Notes: generated by a model from the sequence alone, not told the origin. 64,000 nucleotides of DNA from Streptomyces deccanensis (GCF_022385335.1 NZ_CP092431.1:3906001-3970000); one strand, 5' to 3'; shown: positions 27,272 through 36,046, counted from the first letter of the stretch. A program made the numbers and translations.

Positions 27272-28064
27272 CCTGGACCACCACCTTCCGGGTCGCCGCC
27301 GACTGGATCAGCCGGCCGACCGCGAGCAGGACCGCGGCCCAGGCGAGCTGGAAGGCGTACGTCCCCCACGGGTCGGCCTCGCCCAGCAGCACGTCCGCCG
27401 GGGCCTGCAGCAGCGCGGACCAGGGCAGGGCGCGGGCGAGGTCGCCGAGCGCGCCGGGGAAGACGTTCAGCGGGAGGAGCATCCCGGAGAAGAAGACTCC
27501 GGTGAGCCAGGTGATCTGCATCGCTCCGGCGCCGTCCAGGAGCCAGAAGGCCCACAGCGCGACGATGTAACGGATCGCGAAGCTGACGAGCGCGCCGAGG
27601 GCGACCGCGACGAGACAGGCGAGCCAGGGCAGCGGGCCGGAGGGCAGGGCCAGGTCGAAGAATAAGGCGCCGCACACCATGGGCACGACACCGCGTCCCA
27701 GCAGCTGGAACAGGGCGCGGCCCATGTCGGCGGCGAGCCACCACAGCTGGAGGTCGACGGGCCGGTACAGGTCGACCGCGATGTCGCCGGTCCGGATCCG
27801 CTCGATCAACTCCTCCTCGAAGCCGACGCTTCCCAGCACCATGACCGCGAACATGGCCTGGCCGACCCATACATAGGTGAGGGCCTGCGCCTGGTCGTAG
27901 CCACCGAGGTGGGGCTTCTCGTGCCAGAGGGCCATGTAGGTGTATGCGAGGATGAAGCCGAAGACGGTGTTGGTGAACACCCCCGCGGCGGTGGCCACCC
28001 GATATGTCGCGTACCGCCTGAAACCACCGGCGGCGACGGCGGCGTACAACCGCCCTGTGCCCAC
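27264..28064 (-). CDS. ABC-2 family permease
   Basis: A 266-residue permease, first gene of the operon, GTG 28064. Six hydrophobic helices; the IRTGDIAVDLYRPVDLQLWW segment matches the conserved cytoplasmic stretch of the family (cf. RVRDGTLDTLLVRPVP in its partner). The operon promoter must lie in the 298-nt gap to the PBP gene (28065-28362), in which I see no other gene or clear hairpin. Confidence 0.9.
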   Translation of the reverse strand: MGTGRLYAAVAAGGFRRYATYRVATAAGVFTNTVFGFILAYTYMALWHEKPHLGGYDQAQALTYVWVGQAMFAVMVLGSVGFEEELIERIRTGDIAVDLYRPVDLQLWWLAADMGRALFQLLGRGVVPMVCGALFFDLALPSGPLPWLACLVAVALGALVSFAIRYIVALWAFWLLDGAGAMQITWLTGVFFSGMLLPLNVFPGALGDLARALPWSALLQAPADVLLGEADPWGTYAFQLAWAAVLLAVGRLIQSAATRKVVVQGG

Positions 28065-28362
28065 GAGGAAACCCCCATCCGCTGCGAAGAGTTAGGCGAA
28101 AGGCCGAGGCCTGGACCGATTCGGGCCGAAGCGAAGAAGCCTAGTCCGCGGCCGGAGCGGTCCGCCACGCGTTTTCGGGGCGGATCGTGGGGCGGACGGT
28201 GGCTCCCATGGGGCGTGCGGGGCACGTGCCGCGATCCGGGAACGGATCGCACGGTACGAGAGTCTTCACTCAGGGGCGCAGAACCGGCCCGGAGTGGGCG
28301 CAAAGCGTACGAGTCCGTACGGAAATGAACGTACGACGCGGAAACAGGAGCACGGCAGCACG

Positions 28363-31300
28363 ATGAGCGACGAGCCGCAGCCGAAGCGGAACGGCCCGGG
28401 CTGGGCACCGAGAGACCCGGAGCGACGCACTCCGGGCACACCTCCGGGGTCCGGCGCCGACGCCGCCAGCAATACGCCCACCGGCAACGCCGGCCCGGCC
28501 TCCGGCCAGGGAGCCGCGTCCGACGGGCAGCCGACGGGGAAGCCTCCGGCAACGCCCGACGCCCGCCCCGGAGCACCCTCCGCGTCCCCCGACGGCACCC
28601 CTGCCCGGGCCTCGGACACCCGTTCCGGCCCGGCTTCCGGCAACGGCAGGCCCGACGCGGCACCCACCGGACGGCCCCACACGCCTTCCGGTGCTTCCGG
28701 CGGTTCCGGCGCTTCCGGTGAAGGCGGGAGGCCCGACGCGGCCTCCGGCGGACGGTCCGGCTCCACGCGCGACGCGCGGCAGGGTGGGCGGCCGGGGGCT
28801 GCCTCCGGCGGAGAGCCGCAGGCAGCGCCCGACGGCAGGTCCGGTGCGGCTTCGGGCGGTCCGGCCGGTGCGGCCTCCGGCGGTGCGTCCGGTGCGGCCT
28901 CCGGCGGTCGGCCCGTGGGTCAGTCCGGCGGCCAGTCCGGCGGTAAGAACGGTTCAACTGCACCCGGCTCGGCGCCCAGCGGCACGTCAGGTGCGGCCGG
29001 TGGCACGTCCGGTGCGCCCGGCGGCCGGTCGTCGCGGGCTGAGTCCGCGTCGCCGTCCGGCGGCAGCTCCACCGGGCCCCGGGGCGGGCAGCAGGCCGGC
29101 GGTCGGAACGGACGACCCGCAGGCACTCAGGACGGCCAGCCCTCAGGAACCCGTGGCGACCAGCCCTCCGGAGCCCGTGGCGACCAGCCCGGCAGCGTGC
29201 GCGGCGGGGGCTCCCCCGGCGCACGGGACGCCGGGCGCGACGACAAGGCGGACAAGGCGGACGGCGTGCCGGACGCCCGCGCCGCGCGGGCCGCCCGCGC
29301 GGCCCGCGCCGCCAAGGCCGCCGGTCTCACCGGAGCCGCGGGTGCAGCCGGAGCCGCGGGTGCACCCGGTGCAGCCGGTGCCGCTGGGGCCTCCGGTGCC
29401 GCTGGGGCCTCCGGTGGCAACCAGGCCGCCGGGCCCCACGGTCGCAACACCGCCGCAGCCTCCGACACCAAGTCCACCGGCGCCCGCACCCCCCGTACCC
29501 CCGGCGCGGCAGCCGGTCCCGCCGCTGACGACACCCCCACCACCACCCTGGGGATCACCCCGGCCGCCCGGAAGCCGGCCCCCTCCGCCGCCCGGCCCGT
29601 CACCGACACGCCCACGCAGGCACTCGGCGTCATCTCCACAGACAAGGCCGCCCCCAAGGGCGCCCCCGCGGCCGCCTCCGCCGCCGCGCCCGCCGCCGTG
29701 CCCGACATCACCCCGGCCCCCGCGGGCGGCGGCAAGGGCAAGAAGCCCAAGCGCCCCAAGCGCACCGGCTTCAAACGGCTGATCCCCACCTGGCGCATGG
29801 TGCTCGGCGCCTTCGTGGTCGGCCTCATGCTGATCGTCGGCGCCTTCGTGCTGGGCTACAACCTGGTCCACATTCCCAAGGCGAACGCCTTCGCGACCAA
29901 GCAGTCCAACGTCTACCTGTACGCGGACGGCACCCAGATCGCCCGCGACGGCGAGGTCAACCGCGAGAACGTCCCGCTGTCGAAGGTCTCCAAGGCCGCC
30001 CAGCACGCCGTACTGGCCGCCGAGGACCGCGACTTCTACTCCGAGCCGGCCATCGACATCAAGGCCATGATCCGGGCCGGCTGGAACACCGCGACCGGCA
30101 AGGGCAAGCAGTCCGGCTCCACCATCACCCAGCAGTACGTGAAGAACTACTACCTGGCCCAGGACCAGACCGTCACCCGCAAGGTGAAGGAGTTCTTCAT
30201 CGCGATCAAGCTGGACCGCGAGGTCACCAAGGACGAGATCCTGGAGGGCTACCTCAACACCAGCTTCTTCGGCCGCAACGCCTACGGCATCCAGGCCGCC
30301 GCCCAGGCCTACTACGGCGTGGACGCCGACGAACTCACCGCCGAGCAGGGCGCCTACCTCGCCGCCCTCGTCAACGCGCCGAGCATGTACGACGTCGTCG
30401 CCCACCCCGAGAACAAGGGCGCGGCGGTCGCCCGCTGGAACTACGTCCTCGACGGCATGGTCAAGGAGGGCTGGCTCAAGCAGTCCGAGCGGACCGGCGC
30501 CAAGTTCCCGATGCCGAAGCAGAACACCACCTCGACCGCCTTCTCCGGCCAGCGCGGCTACCTCGTCGAGGCCATCAAGTCGTACCTCTACGACCACAAG
30601 ATCATCGACGAGGAGGCGCTGGAGAACGGCGGTGGCTACCGCATCACCACCACCATCCAGCCCAAGATGCAGAACGCCTTCATCAAGGCCGTCGACGACC
30701 AGCTGATGGACAAGCTCGACAAGAAGAACCGCAAGGTCGACAACTACGTCCGCGCCGGCGGTGTCTCCATCGACCCGAAGACCGGCAAGGTCATCGCGAT
30801 GTACGGCGGCATCGACTACACCAAGCAGTACGTCAACAACGCGACCCGCCGCGACTTCCAGGTCGGCTCCACCTTCAAGCCGTTCGTGTTCACCTCCGCC
30901 GTGGAGAACGCCTCCAACACCCAGAGCGGACAGGCGATCACCCCGAACACGGTCTACGACGGCACCAACAAGCGCCCCGTGGAGGGCTGGCCCGGCCCGG
31001 TGTACGACCCCGAGAACGAGGACTACGTCAACTACGGCAACATCTCCGTCCGCCAGGCCACCCAGAGCTCGGTGAACTCGGTGTACGCGCAGATGGCCGT
31101 GGACGTCGGCCCCGAGAAGGTCGAGAAGACCGCGATCGACCTCGGGCTGCCCAAGAACACCCCGGACATGAACCCGTACCCGTCCATCGCCCTGGGCACC
31201 GCCACCGCGAGCGTCCTCGACATGACGGAGGCGTACGCCACGCTGGCCAACCACGGCAAGCACGGCACGTACACGATGATCGAGAAGATCAGCAAGGACG

Positions 31301-32052
31301 GCGAGGTCGTCAAGCTCCCGACGACGGAGTCCACGCAGGCCGTCAGTCGCAAGGCCGCCGACACCACCACCTCCATCCTGCAGAGCGTCGTCCAGAGCGG
31401 CACCGCCACCGCCGCGCAGGCCTCCGGCCACCCGGTCGCAGGCAAGACCGGCACCGCCGAGGAGGACAAGGCGGCCTGGTTCGCGGGCTACACCCCCGAC
31501 CTCGCCACCGTCGTCTCCGTGATGGGCCAGGACCCCAAGACGGGCGCCCACAAGCCGCTCTACGGCGCGATGGGCCTGCCCCGTATCAACGGCGGTGGGG
31601 CGCCCACCGAGATCTGGGCGCAGTTCACCAAGGCCGCCCTGAAGGGCAAGAAGGTCAAGGAGTTCGACCTCGACCTCCAGGTCGGCGCGGACGTCGTGAT
31701 CACCCCGCCCAGCACCCCGGCCGACGAGCCGAGCGCCACCGGCGACGAGGAGACCGACGAACCCACGGGCGGCGAGGAGACCAGCGACCCGACGGACAGC
31801 GGCGGCACCGACGGCGGAGCCACCGACGGCGGCACGCCCACGACCGACGGCGGCGCGTCCGCCACGGGCGGCACGGCGACGGACGGCGGCGCGACAGCCG
31901 ACGGAGGCGCCACCGCCGACGGCGGGGCCGCGAACGGCGGAGGAGCCACGGCCGACGGAGGAGCGTCGGACGGCGGCGCCACAGGCGACGGAGGAGTCAC
32001 GGAGGGCGGAGGGACCTCGGAGGGCGATACCTCGGTGGGGCCCTTCGGATAG
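28363..32052 (+). CDS. Class A penicillin-binding protein with very long disordered tails
   Basis: A 1229-residue bifunctional peptidoglycan synthase, ATG 28363. Residues 1-480 are Gly/Ala/Ser/Pro-rich, cytoplasmic low complexity. One membrane helix lies at about 482-505 (MVLGAFVVGLMLIVGAFVLG). The glycosyltransferase domain has E554 in EDRDF; the transpeptidase motifs are S836-x2-K839, S903-V-N905 and K1028-T-G. The last 110 residues are Asp/Gly/Thr repeats on the outer side. The N-terminal tail is far longer than in ordinary class A PBPs. It probably acts in lateral or septal wall growth; the tails may bind division or polar-growth proteins. Confidence 0.93.
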   Translation: MSDEPQPKRNGPGWAPRDPERRTPGTPPGSGADAASNTPTGNAGPASGQGAASDGQPTGKPPATPDARPGAPSASPDGTPARASDTRSGPASGNGRPDAAPTGRPHTPSGASGGSGASGEGGRPDAASGGRSGSTRDARQGGRPGAASGGEPQAAPDGRSGAASGGPAGAASGGASGAASGGRPVGQSGGQSGGKNGSTAPGSAPSGTSGAAGGTSGAPGGRSSRAESASPSGGSSTGPRGGQQAGGRNGRPAGTQDGQPSGTRGDQPSGARGDQPGSVRGGGSPGARDAGRDDKADKADGVPDARAARAARAARAAKAAGLTGAAGAAGAAGAPGAAGAAGASGAAGASGGNQAAGPHGRNTAAASDTKSTGARTPRTPGAAAGPAADDTPTTTLGITPAARKPAPSAARPVTDTPTQALGVISTDKAAPKGAPAAASAAAPAAVPDITPAPAGGGKGKKPKRPKRTGFKRLIPTWRMVLGAFVVGLMLIVGAFVLGYNLVHIPKANAFATKQSNVYLYADGTQIARDGEVNRENVPLSKVSKAAQHAVLAAEDRDFYSEPAIDIKAMIRAGWNTATGKGKQSGSTITQQYVKNYYLAQDQTVTRKVKEFFIAIKLDREVTKDEILEGYLNTSFFGRNAYGIQAAAQAYYGVDADELTAEQGAYLAALVNAPSMYDVVAHPENKGAAVARWNYVLDGMVKEGWLKQSERTGAKFPMPKQNTTSTAFSGQRGYLVEAIKSYLYDHKIIDEEALENGGGYRITTTIQPKMQNAFIKAVDDQLMDKLDKKNRKVDNYVRAGGVSIDPKTGKVIAMYGGIDYTKQYVNNATRRDFQVGSTFKPFVFTSAVENASNTQSGQAITPNTVYDGTNKRPVEGWPGPVYDPENEDYVNYGNISVRQATQSSVNSVYAQMAVDVGPEKVEKTAIDLGLPKNTPDMNPYPSIALGTATASVLDMTEAYATLANHGKHGTYTMIEKISKDGEVVKLPTTESTQAVSRKAADTTTSILQSVVQSGTATAAQASGHPVAGKTGTAEEDKAAWFAGYTPDLATVVSVMGQDPKTGAHKPLYGAMGLPRINGGGAPTEIWAQFTKAALKGKKVKEFDLDLQVGADVVITPPSTPADEPSATGDEETDEPTGGEETSDPTDSGGTDGGATDGGTPTTDGGASATGGTATDGGATADGGATADGGAANGGGATADGGASDGGATGDGGVTEGGGTSEGDTSVGPFG

Positions 32053-32062
32053 CCGCGGCCGC

Positions 32063-32383
32063 TCAGTGGCCGGAGGTGGCCTTCAACCCCACCACGGCCA
32101 CGAGCAGCAGACACACGAAGAAGATCCGGGCGGCGGTGGCCGGCTCCCCCAGCCACACCATGCCGAACACCGCCGCCCCGGCCGCGCCGATGCCCACCCA
32201 CACGCCGTACGCCGTGCCGATGGGCAGGGTGCGGGCGGCGTAGGACAGCAGCAGCATGCTGGCGACGATGCCGGCACCAGTCAGCACACTGGGCAACGGC
32301 CGGGTGAATCCGTCGGTGTACTTCATCCCGATCGACCAGCCGACCTCGAGCAGTCCGGCGACGACGAGCAGAACCCAGGCCAT
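32063..32383 (-). CDS. sugE: SMR-family guanidinium exporter (Gdx/SugE)
   Basis: A 106-residue, four-helix SMR transporter; ATG 32383 preceded by GGAGGTG. The first helix contains the essential Glu (E13 of AGLLEVGW), and the following WSIGMKYTDGFTRPLPS sequence is typical of the SugE/Gdx branch, not of EmrE-type drug pumps. Gdx proteins export guanidinium by proton antiport. A guanidine-III riboswitch in its 5' leader (see next feature) supports this substrate. The 3' end faces the PBP gene 10 nt away. Confidence 0.92.
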   Translation of the reverse strand: MAWVLLVVAGLLEVGWSIGMKYTDGFTRPLPSVLTGAGIVASMLLLSYAARTLPIGTAYGVWVGIGAAGAAVFGMVWLGEPATAARIFFVCLLLVAVVGLKATSGH

Positions 32384-32419
32384 GGGGCACCTCCATGATC
32401 CATACGCGGAATCGGGGGT

Positions 32420-32474
32420 GCGTCGTCTTTTCCTTGGTCTTTCTCTTGGCCCGGTACGGCGCGTCTCGTCGGGT
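32420..32474 (-). promoter_or_regulatory. Guanidine-III (ykkC-III) riboswitch
   Basis: The leftward RNA in the leader of the sugE gene contains CGACGAGACGCGCCGTAC followed by CGGG, and ends in AAAAGACGACGC. This matches the compact guanidine-III aptamer as I remember it from Thermobifida fusca: a P1 helix (CCCG with CGGG) and a pseudoknot of GCGCCGT with the 3' GACGACGC (one mismatch here). The aptamer ends about 37 nt before the start codon, so ligand binding could expose the ribosome site. A covariance-model search would be decisive. Confidence 0.8.
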
Positions 32475-32495
32475 GCCTCAAAGGTAGCAAGCACA

Positions 32496-32539
32496 AGGCG
32501 GTGGGGGCTGGTGACCATGGTCACCAGCCCCCACCGCCT
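32496..32539. terminator. 44-nt perfect palindrome
   Basis: A perfect inverted repeat of 22 bp with no unpaired centre, around CTGGTGACCATGGTCACCAG. It lies after the leftward GroES-like gene (stop at 32582) and just before the riboswitch of sugE, so it probably ends the GroES-like transcript and insulates the riboswitch. There is no T-tract. As a long uninterrupted palindrome it could also be a cruciform or protein-binding site. Confidence 0.65.
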
Positions 32540-32581
32540 CTTATCGCCTGCGAATCAGAGATACACGTCTGAGATAGCAGG

Positions 32582-32923
32582 TCACAGATACAGGCCGGTG
32601 GAATCCTCCGACCCCTCGAACCGGTCCGCCGCCACGGCGTGCAGATCGCGCTCCCGCATCAGGACGTACGCAACGCCCCTGACCTCGACCTCGGCGCGGT
32701 CCTCGGGGTCGTAGAGGACCCGGTCGCCGGGCTCGACGGTGCGGACGTTCTGGCCGACCGCGACGACCTCGGCCCAGGCGAGACGCCGGCCGACGGCAGC
32801 CGTCGCGGGGATCAGGATGCCGCCACCGGAACGCCGCTCGCCCTCGGCGGTGTCCTGCCGCACGAGCACACGGTCGTGCAGCATCCGGATGGGCAACTTG
32901 TCGTGCTGGGTCTTCTCGCTCAC
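32582..32923 (-). CDS. GroES-like co-chaperonin family protein
   Basis: A 113-residue protein, ATG 32923. The LHDRVLVRQDTAEGERRSGG opening and the IPATA, VVAVG and GDRVLYDPED beta strands fit the Cpn10 fold, with a shortened and altered mobile loop. A C-terminal tail (DRFEGSEDSTGLYL) is unusual for true GroES. No groEL is adjacent, so this is the stand-alone actinobacterial paralogue rather than the main GroES. Likely in one unit with DUF3618 upstream (22-nt gap). Confidence 0.85.
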   Translation of the reverse strand: MSEKTQHDKLPIRMLHDRVLVRQDTAEGERRSGGGILIPATAAVGRRLAWAEVVAVGQNVRTVEPGDRVLYDPEDRAEVEVRGVAYVLMRERDLHAVAADRFEGSEDSTGLYL

Positions 32924-32945
32924 ACCCCGAACCTACCTGTCCCCG

Positions 32946-33275
32946 TCAGGCCCGACGACGCCGAGTGCCGAGGGCGAGGAGCCCGACGACGGCGACGACC
33001 GCGAGGGCGACGGGCACGATGCGCTCGACCCGGGGCGCGCCGTCCTCGTCGACGAACTGGCCCCTGACGTCGCTGACCACCCGGTTGACGGAGACGTACG
33101 CCGCGCCGAGGGTGTGGTCGATGTTGGAGACGACCTTGGCCTTGGCGTCGCCCACGATGGTCCTGGGGTGCACCCGGACGCCGATCTCGTCGAGCGTCTC
33201 GGCGAGACTGTCGCGGCGGCGCTTGATGTCCGCCTCGATCTCGGCCGGGGTCCTGATGTCCGAGCTCTCCGCCAC
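32946..33275 (-). CDS. DUF3618 domain-containing protein
   Basis: A 109-residue protein, ATG 33275. The RTPAEIEADIKRRRDSLAET opening is the DUF3618 signature, and a single C-terminal membrane helix (VPVALAVVAVVGLLAL) ends in RRRRA. Function unknown; thought to be membrane-associated. It diverges from bcp over a 104-nt region. Confidence 0.9.
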   Translation of the reverse strand: MAESSDIRTPAEIEADIKRRRDSLAETLDEIGVRVHPRTIVGDAKAKVVSNIDHTLGAAYVSVNRVVSDVRGQFVDEDGAPRVERIVPVALAVVAVVGLLALGTRRRRA

Positions 33276-33379
33276 CGCGCGGCCTCCCGTAGTCGGTTGT
33301 CCCTGAATCCCTTGAATATGGACAGTCTGTCAGCTCCACCCGGCGGAGCACCGCCAGGGCCCGCCATTACGCTGGACCG

Positions 33380-33847
33380 ATGAGCGAGCGACTCCAGCCC
33401 GGGGACGTGGCCCCCGCCTTCACCCTCCCGGACGCCGACGGCAACGAGGTGTCCCTGTCCGACCACAAGGGCCGCAAGGTCATCGTCTACTTCTACCCGG
33501 CCGCCCTGACCCCCGGCTGCACCAAGCAGGCCTGCGACTTCACCGACAACCTGGAGCTCCTCGCGGACGCCGGGTACGACGTCATCGGCATCTCCCCCGA
33601 CAAGCCCGAGAAACTCGCCAAGTTCCGCGAGAAGGAGTCCCTGAAGGTCACCCTTCTCGGCGACCCCGAGAAGACGGTCCTGGACGCCTACGCCGCGTTC
33701 GGCGAGAAGAAGAACTACGGCAAGACCTACCTGGGCGTCATCCGCTCCACGATCATCATCGACGAGGAGGGCAAGGTCGAACACGCCCTCTACAACGTCC
33801 GAGCCACAGGCCACGTAGCCAAGATCATCAAGGACCTGGGCATCTGA
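33380..33847 (+). CDS. bcp: Thioredoxin-dependent thiol peroxidase (Bcp/PrxQ)
   Basis: A 155-residue peroxiredoxin, ATG 33380. The peroxidatic Cys is C47 in TPGCTKQ and the resolving Cys is C52 five residues on, the atypical 2-Cys PrxQ arrangement. It reduces H2O2 and organic hydroperoxides with thioredoxin in the cytoplasm. Single gene, divergent from DUF3618. Confidence 0.95.
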   Translation: MSERLQPGDVAPAFTLPDADGNEVSLSDHKGRKVIVYFYPAALTPGCTKQACDFTDNLELLADAGYDVIGISPDKPEKLAKFREKESLKVTLLGDPEKTVLDAYAAFGEKKNYGKTYLGVIRSTIIIDEEGKVEHALYNVRATGHVAKIIKDLGI

Positions 33848-33987
33848 GCCTTTCCCCCTCGTCGCCCGAGAACGGCCCGTACCACGTCACCGGTACGGGC
33901 CGTTCCACATTCCGGAAGCAACTGTCCGACTATCGGCTCGTTACTCCGTACGAGGTCGCGAACAGATGACCGGAACGGAGGGGTTCG

Positions 33988-34629
33988 ATGGGGGCAAGCA
34001 TCTACACAAAGGAGCGGCTGGAGGAGGCGGCTCGGGGGGCACGGACGCTGTCGGAGGCGTTGGGGAAGCTGGGGGTGGATCCGAAGAGCTCGACGCGACG
34101 GTATGTCTTCGATCGGATGAAGAACCTGGGGGTGGATGTCTCGCACTTCGAGCGGGAGGGTGCGAAGTGGACGCGGGAGATCCTCCAGGAGGCCGTCACG
34201 GCCTCGACCAACATGTGCGAGGTCCTTCGACATCTCGGGCTTGAGGTCGTCGGCGGGCACCATACGCACATCAGCCGCCGGATCAAGGCGTACGGCATCG
34301 ACATCTCGCACTTCCAGGTGCCCACCCAGCGGGGCAAGGCATGGCGTCCCCGAACGACAGAAGGCCTGCTCGTCGAGCAGCAGACCGGCCAGGCTCGACG
34401 CATCCCGAGCGATCGGCTCAAGTGGGCGATGACGACCACCGGCGTACCGGGGCGATGCGCCATGTGCGGTACGGACGCGATGTGGCGAGGGCAGCCGCTC
34501 CCCCTGGAGGTCGACCACATCAACGGCAACTGGCGCGACAACCGCATCGAGAACCTGCGGTTCCTGTGCCCCAACTGCCACTCGACAACGGACAGTTACC
34601 GGGGCCGCGGCAAAGGTCGCACCTCGTGA
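33988..34629 (+). CDS. HNH endonuclease (first of tandem pair)
   Basis: A 213-residue protein from GTG or ATG 33988 (MGASIYTKERLEEAARG). Residues about 155-205 form an HNH zinc fold: CAMCG, the LEVDHINGNWRDNRIENLRF core with D-H-I-N-G, then CPNCHSTTDS. The N-terminal part has two related repeats ending in DVSHF and DISHF, possibly DNA-recognition modules. It overlaps the second HNH gene by 4 nt. Tandem HNH genes of this type are common in Streptomyces, next to tRNA or phage-related sites; biological target unknown. Confidence 0.85.
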   Translation: MGASIYTKERLEEAARGARTLSEALGKLGVDPKSSTRRYVFDRMKNLGVDVSHFEREGAKWTREILQEAVTASTNMCEVLRHLGLEVVGGHHTHISRRIKAYGIDISHFQVPTQRGKAWRPRTTEGLLVEQQTGQARRIPSDRLKWAMTTTGVPGRCAMCGTDAMWRGQPLPLEVDHINGNWRDNRIENLRFLCPNCHSTTDSYRGRGKGRTS

Positions 34630-35294
34630 GCACCGGTGTGCGGTACACCCGGGAGCGGCTGGAGGAAGCGGCGGCGCAGTGCTCCGACATCGAGGAGGTC
34701 ATCGCCTTCTTCGGCACACGGGCCTATGGCCAACTACGTCGCCATCTCTTTCGCCGCTTCGATCACTTCGGGATCGACGTGTCCCACATGCTGCGCAAGG
34801 GGCGAGCGAGAACGACCCCCGGCAGGCCGGCCGTCGACGACCTGCGCCGAGCCGTCGAGGAAGCGACCAGTCTGGCAGGCGTACTCCGCGCTCTGGGGAT
34901 GGAGCCCTACAGCACCAGGTCACGCGCCCGGCTCCGCTGCTGGGTGACCGAGGCCGGTCTGGACACCTCCCACTTCTTGGGCCAGGCGCACCAGCGCGGC
35001 GGGCCGGGCACCACACCGCTCAGGAGCGCCGAAGACATCCTGATCCGGCACGACGGCGCACGTCGGACGAGAACGCACCTATTACGCCGGGCGCTCGCGG
35101 AAGTGGGTGAACCCGAGAAGTGCGCGGAGTGCGGTATCGGCCCCGAATGGCTCGGCAGGCCCATGACCTTGGAGGTCGACCACATCAACGGGGAGTGGAG
35201 CGACGACCGGCGCGAGAACCTGCGGTTGCTGTGCCCCAATTGCCACGCGATCACGAGCACGTGGTGCCGGGGTGGACGTCGACAGCGAAGCTAG
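34626..35294 (+). CDS. HNH endonuclease (second of tandem pair)
   Basis: A 222-residue paralogue of the preceding gene. GTG 34626 overlaps the upstream TGA (GTGA). It repeats the layout: YTRERLEEAAAQ at the start, DVSHM and DTSHF module ends, and an HNH domain with CAECG, LEVDHINGEWSDDRRENLRL and CPNCHAIT. The two proteins diverge outside these signatures. They may act as a heterodimer. The gene ends 23 nt before tRNA-Leu. Confidence 0.85.
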   Translation: MSTGVRYTRERLEEAAAQCSDIEEVIAFFGTRAYGQLRRHLFRRFDHFGIDVSHMLRKGRARTTPGRPAVDDLRRAVEEATSLAGVLRALGMEPYSTRSRARLRCWVTEAGLDTSHFLGQAHQRGGPGTTPLRSAEDILIRHDGARRTRTHLLRRALAEVGEPEKCAECGIGPEWLGRPMTLEVDHINGEWSDDRRENLRLLCPNCHAITSTWCRGGRRQRS

Positions 35295-35317
35295 CCCGCT
35301 ACCATGGCTGACAGCCG

Positions 35318-35400
35318 GCGGCCGTTGCTGAATGGTATAAGCAGAGGTTTTAGGTGCCTCGGGGCATTTGCCCATGTGGGTTCGACTCCCATCGGCCGCA
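35318..35400 (+). tRNA. trnL-UAG: tRNA-Leu (anticodon UAG)
   Basis: An 83-nt class II tRNA. Acceptor stem GCGGCCG pairs with CGGCCGC and A400 is the discriminator; CCA is not encoded. The anticodon stem GAGGT/GCCTC closes the loop TTTAGGT, giving UAG. A long variable arm (GGGGCATTTGCCC) and a T-arm GTGGG-TTCGACT-CCCAT follow. All arms fold, and the long variable arm fits Leu. Confidence 0.95.
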
Positions 35401-35443
35401 CAGACGGAGGGGCCGCCGATTGGGCGGCCCCTCTCCCGTTGCC

Positions 35444-36046
35444 TCAGCCCAACAGCTCCCGCAGCACCGGCACCAACCCCCGGAACGCCTTGCCTCGGTG
35501 GCTGATCGCGTTTTTCTCCTCCGCCGTGAGTTCCGCGCAGGTGCGGGTCTCGCCCTCCGGCTGGAGGATCGGGTCGTAGCCGAAGCCGTTCGTGCCGACG
35601 GGGGTGTGGCGCAGGGTGCCTCTCAGCTGTCCCTCGACCACCCGTTCCGTGCCGTCCGGCAGGGCGAGGGCCGCCGCGCAGTTGAAGTGGGCGCCGCGGT
35701 GGTCGTCCGCGATGTCGCCGAGCTGGGCCAGGAGCAGTTCCAGGTTGGCCTTGTCGTCGCCGTGGCGGCCGGCCCAGCGGGCGGAGAAGATGCCGGGGGC
35801 GCCGTTCAGGACGTCGACACAGAGGCCGGAGTCGTCGGCGATGGCGGGGAAACCGGTGGCGCGGGCGAGGGCGTGGGCCTTCAGCAGCGCGTTCTCGGCG
35901 AAGGTGACGCCGGTCTCCTTGACGTCGGGGATCTCCGGGTAGGCGTCCGCGCCGACGAGGTCGTGGGTGAGGCCGGCGTCGGCGAGGATGGCCTTCAGCT
36001 CGGTGAGCTTTCCGGCGTTGCGGGTGGCGAGGATCAGGCGGGTCAT
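35444..36046 (-). CDS. rdgB: XTP/dITP diphosphatase (RdgB/HAM1)
   Basis: A 200-residue house-cleaning enzyme, ATG 36046 (an upstream in-frame ATG is less likely). The TRNAGKLTEL opening, the DDSGLCVD metal/substrate motif and GTNGFGYDPIL identify the family. It hydrolyses non-canonical purine NTPs (ITP, XTP, dITP) to monophosphates, preventing their incorporation. Upstream lie a lipoprotein gene and rph; RdgB-Rph proximity is common in bacteria. Confidence 0.95.
   Translation of the reverse strand: MTRLILATRNAGKLTELKAILADAGLTHDLVGADAYPEIPDVKETGVTFAENALLKAHALARATGFPAIADDSGLCVDVLNGAPGIFSARWAGRHGDDKANLELLLAQLGDIADDHRGAHFNCAAALALPDGTERVVEGQLRGTLRHTPVGTNGFGYDPILQPEGETRTCAELTAEEKNAISHRGKAFRGLVPVLRELLG

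Noticed and set aside
32420..32474. Guanidine-II (mini-ykkC) riboswitch
   Set aside because: There are no paired ACGR-loop hairpins; the single P1 plus pseudoknot pattern fits guanidine-III better.
35318..35400. tRNA-Leu as an attachment site for a genomic island
   Set aside because: No integrase or duplicated tRNA 3' end was seen on either side in this window.
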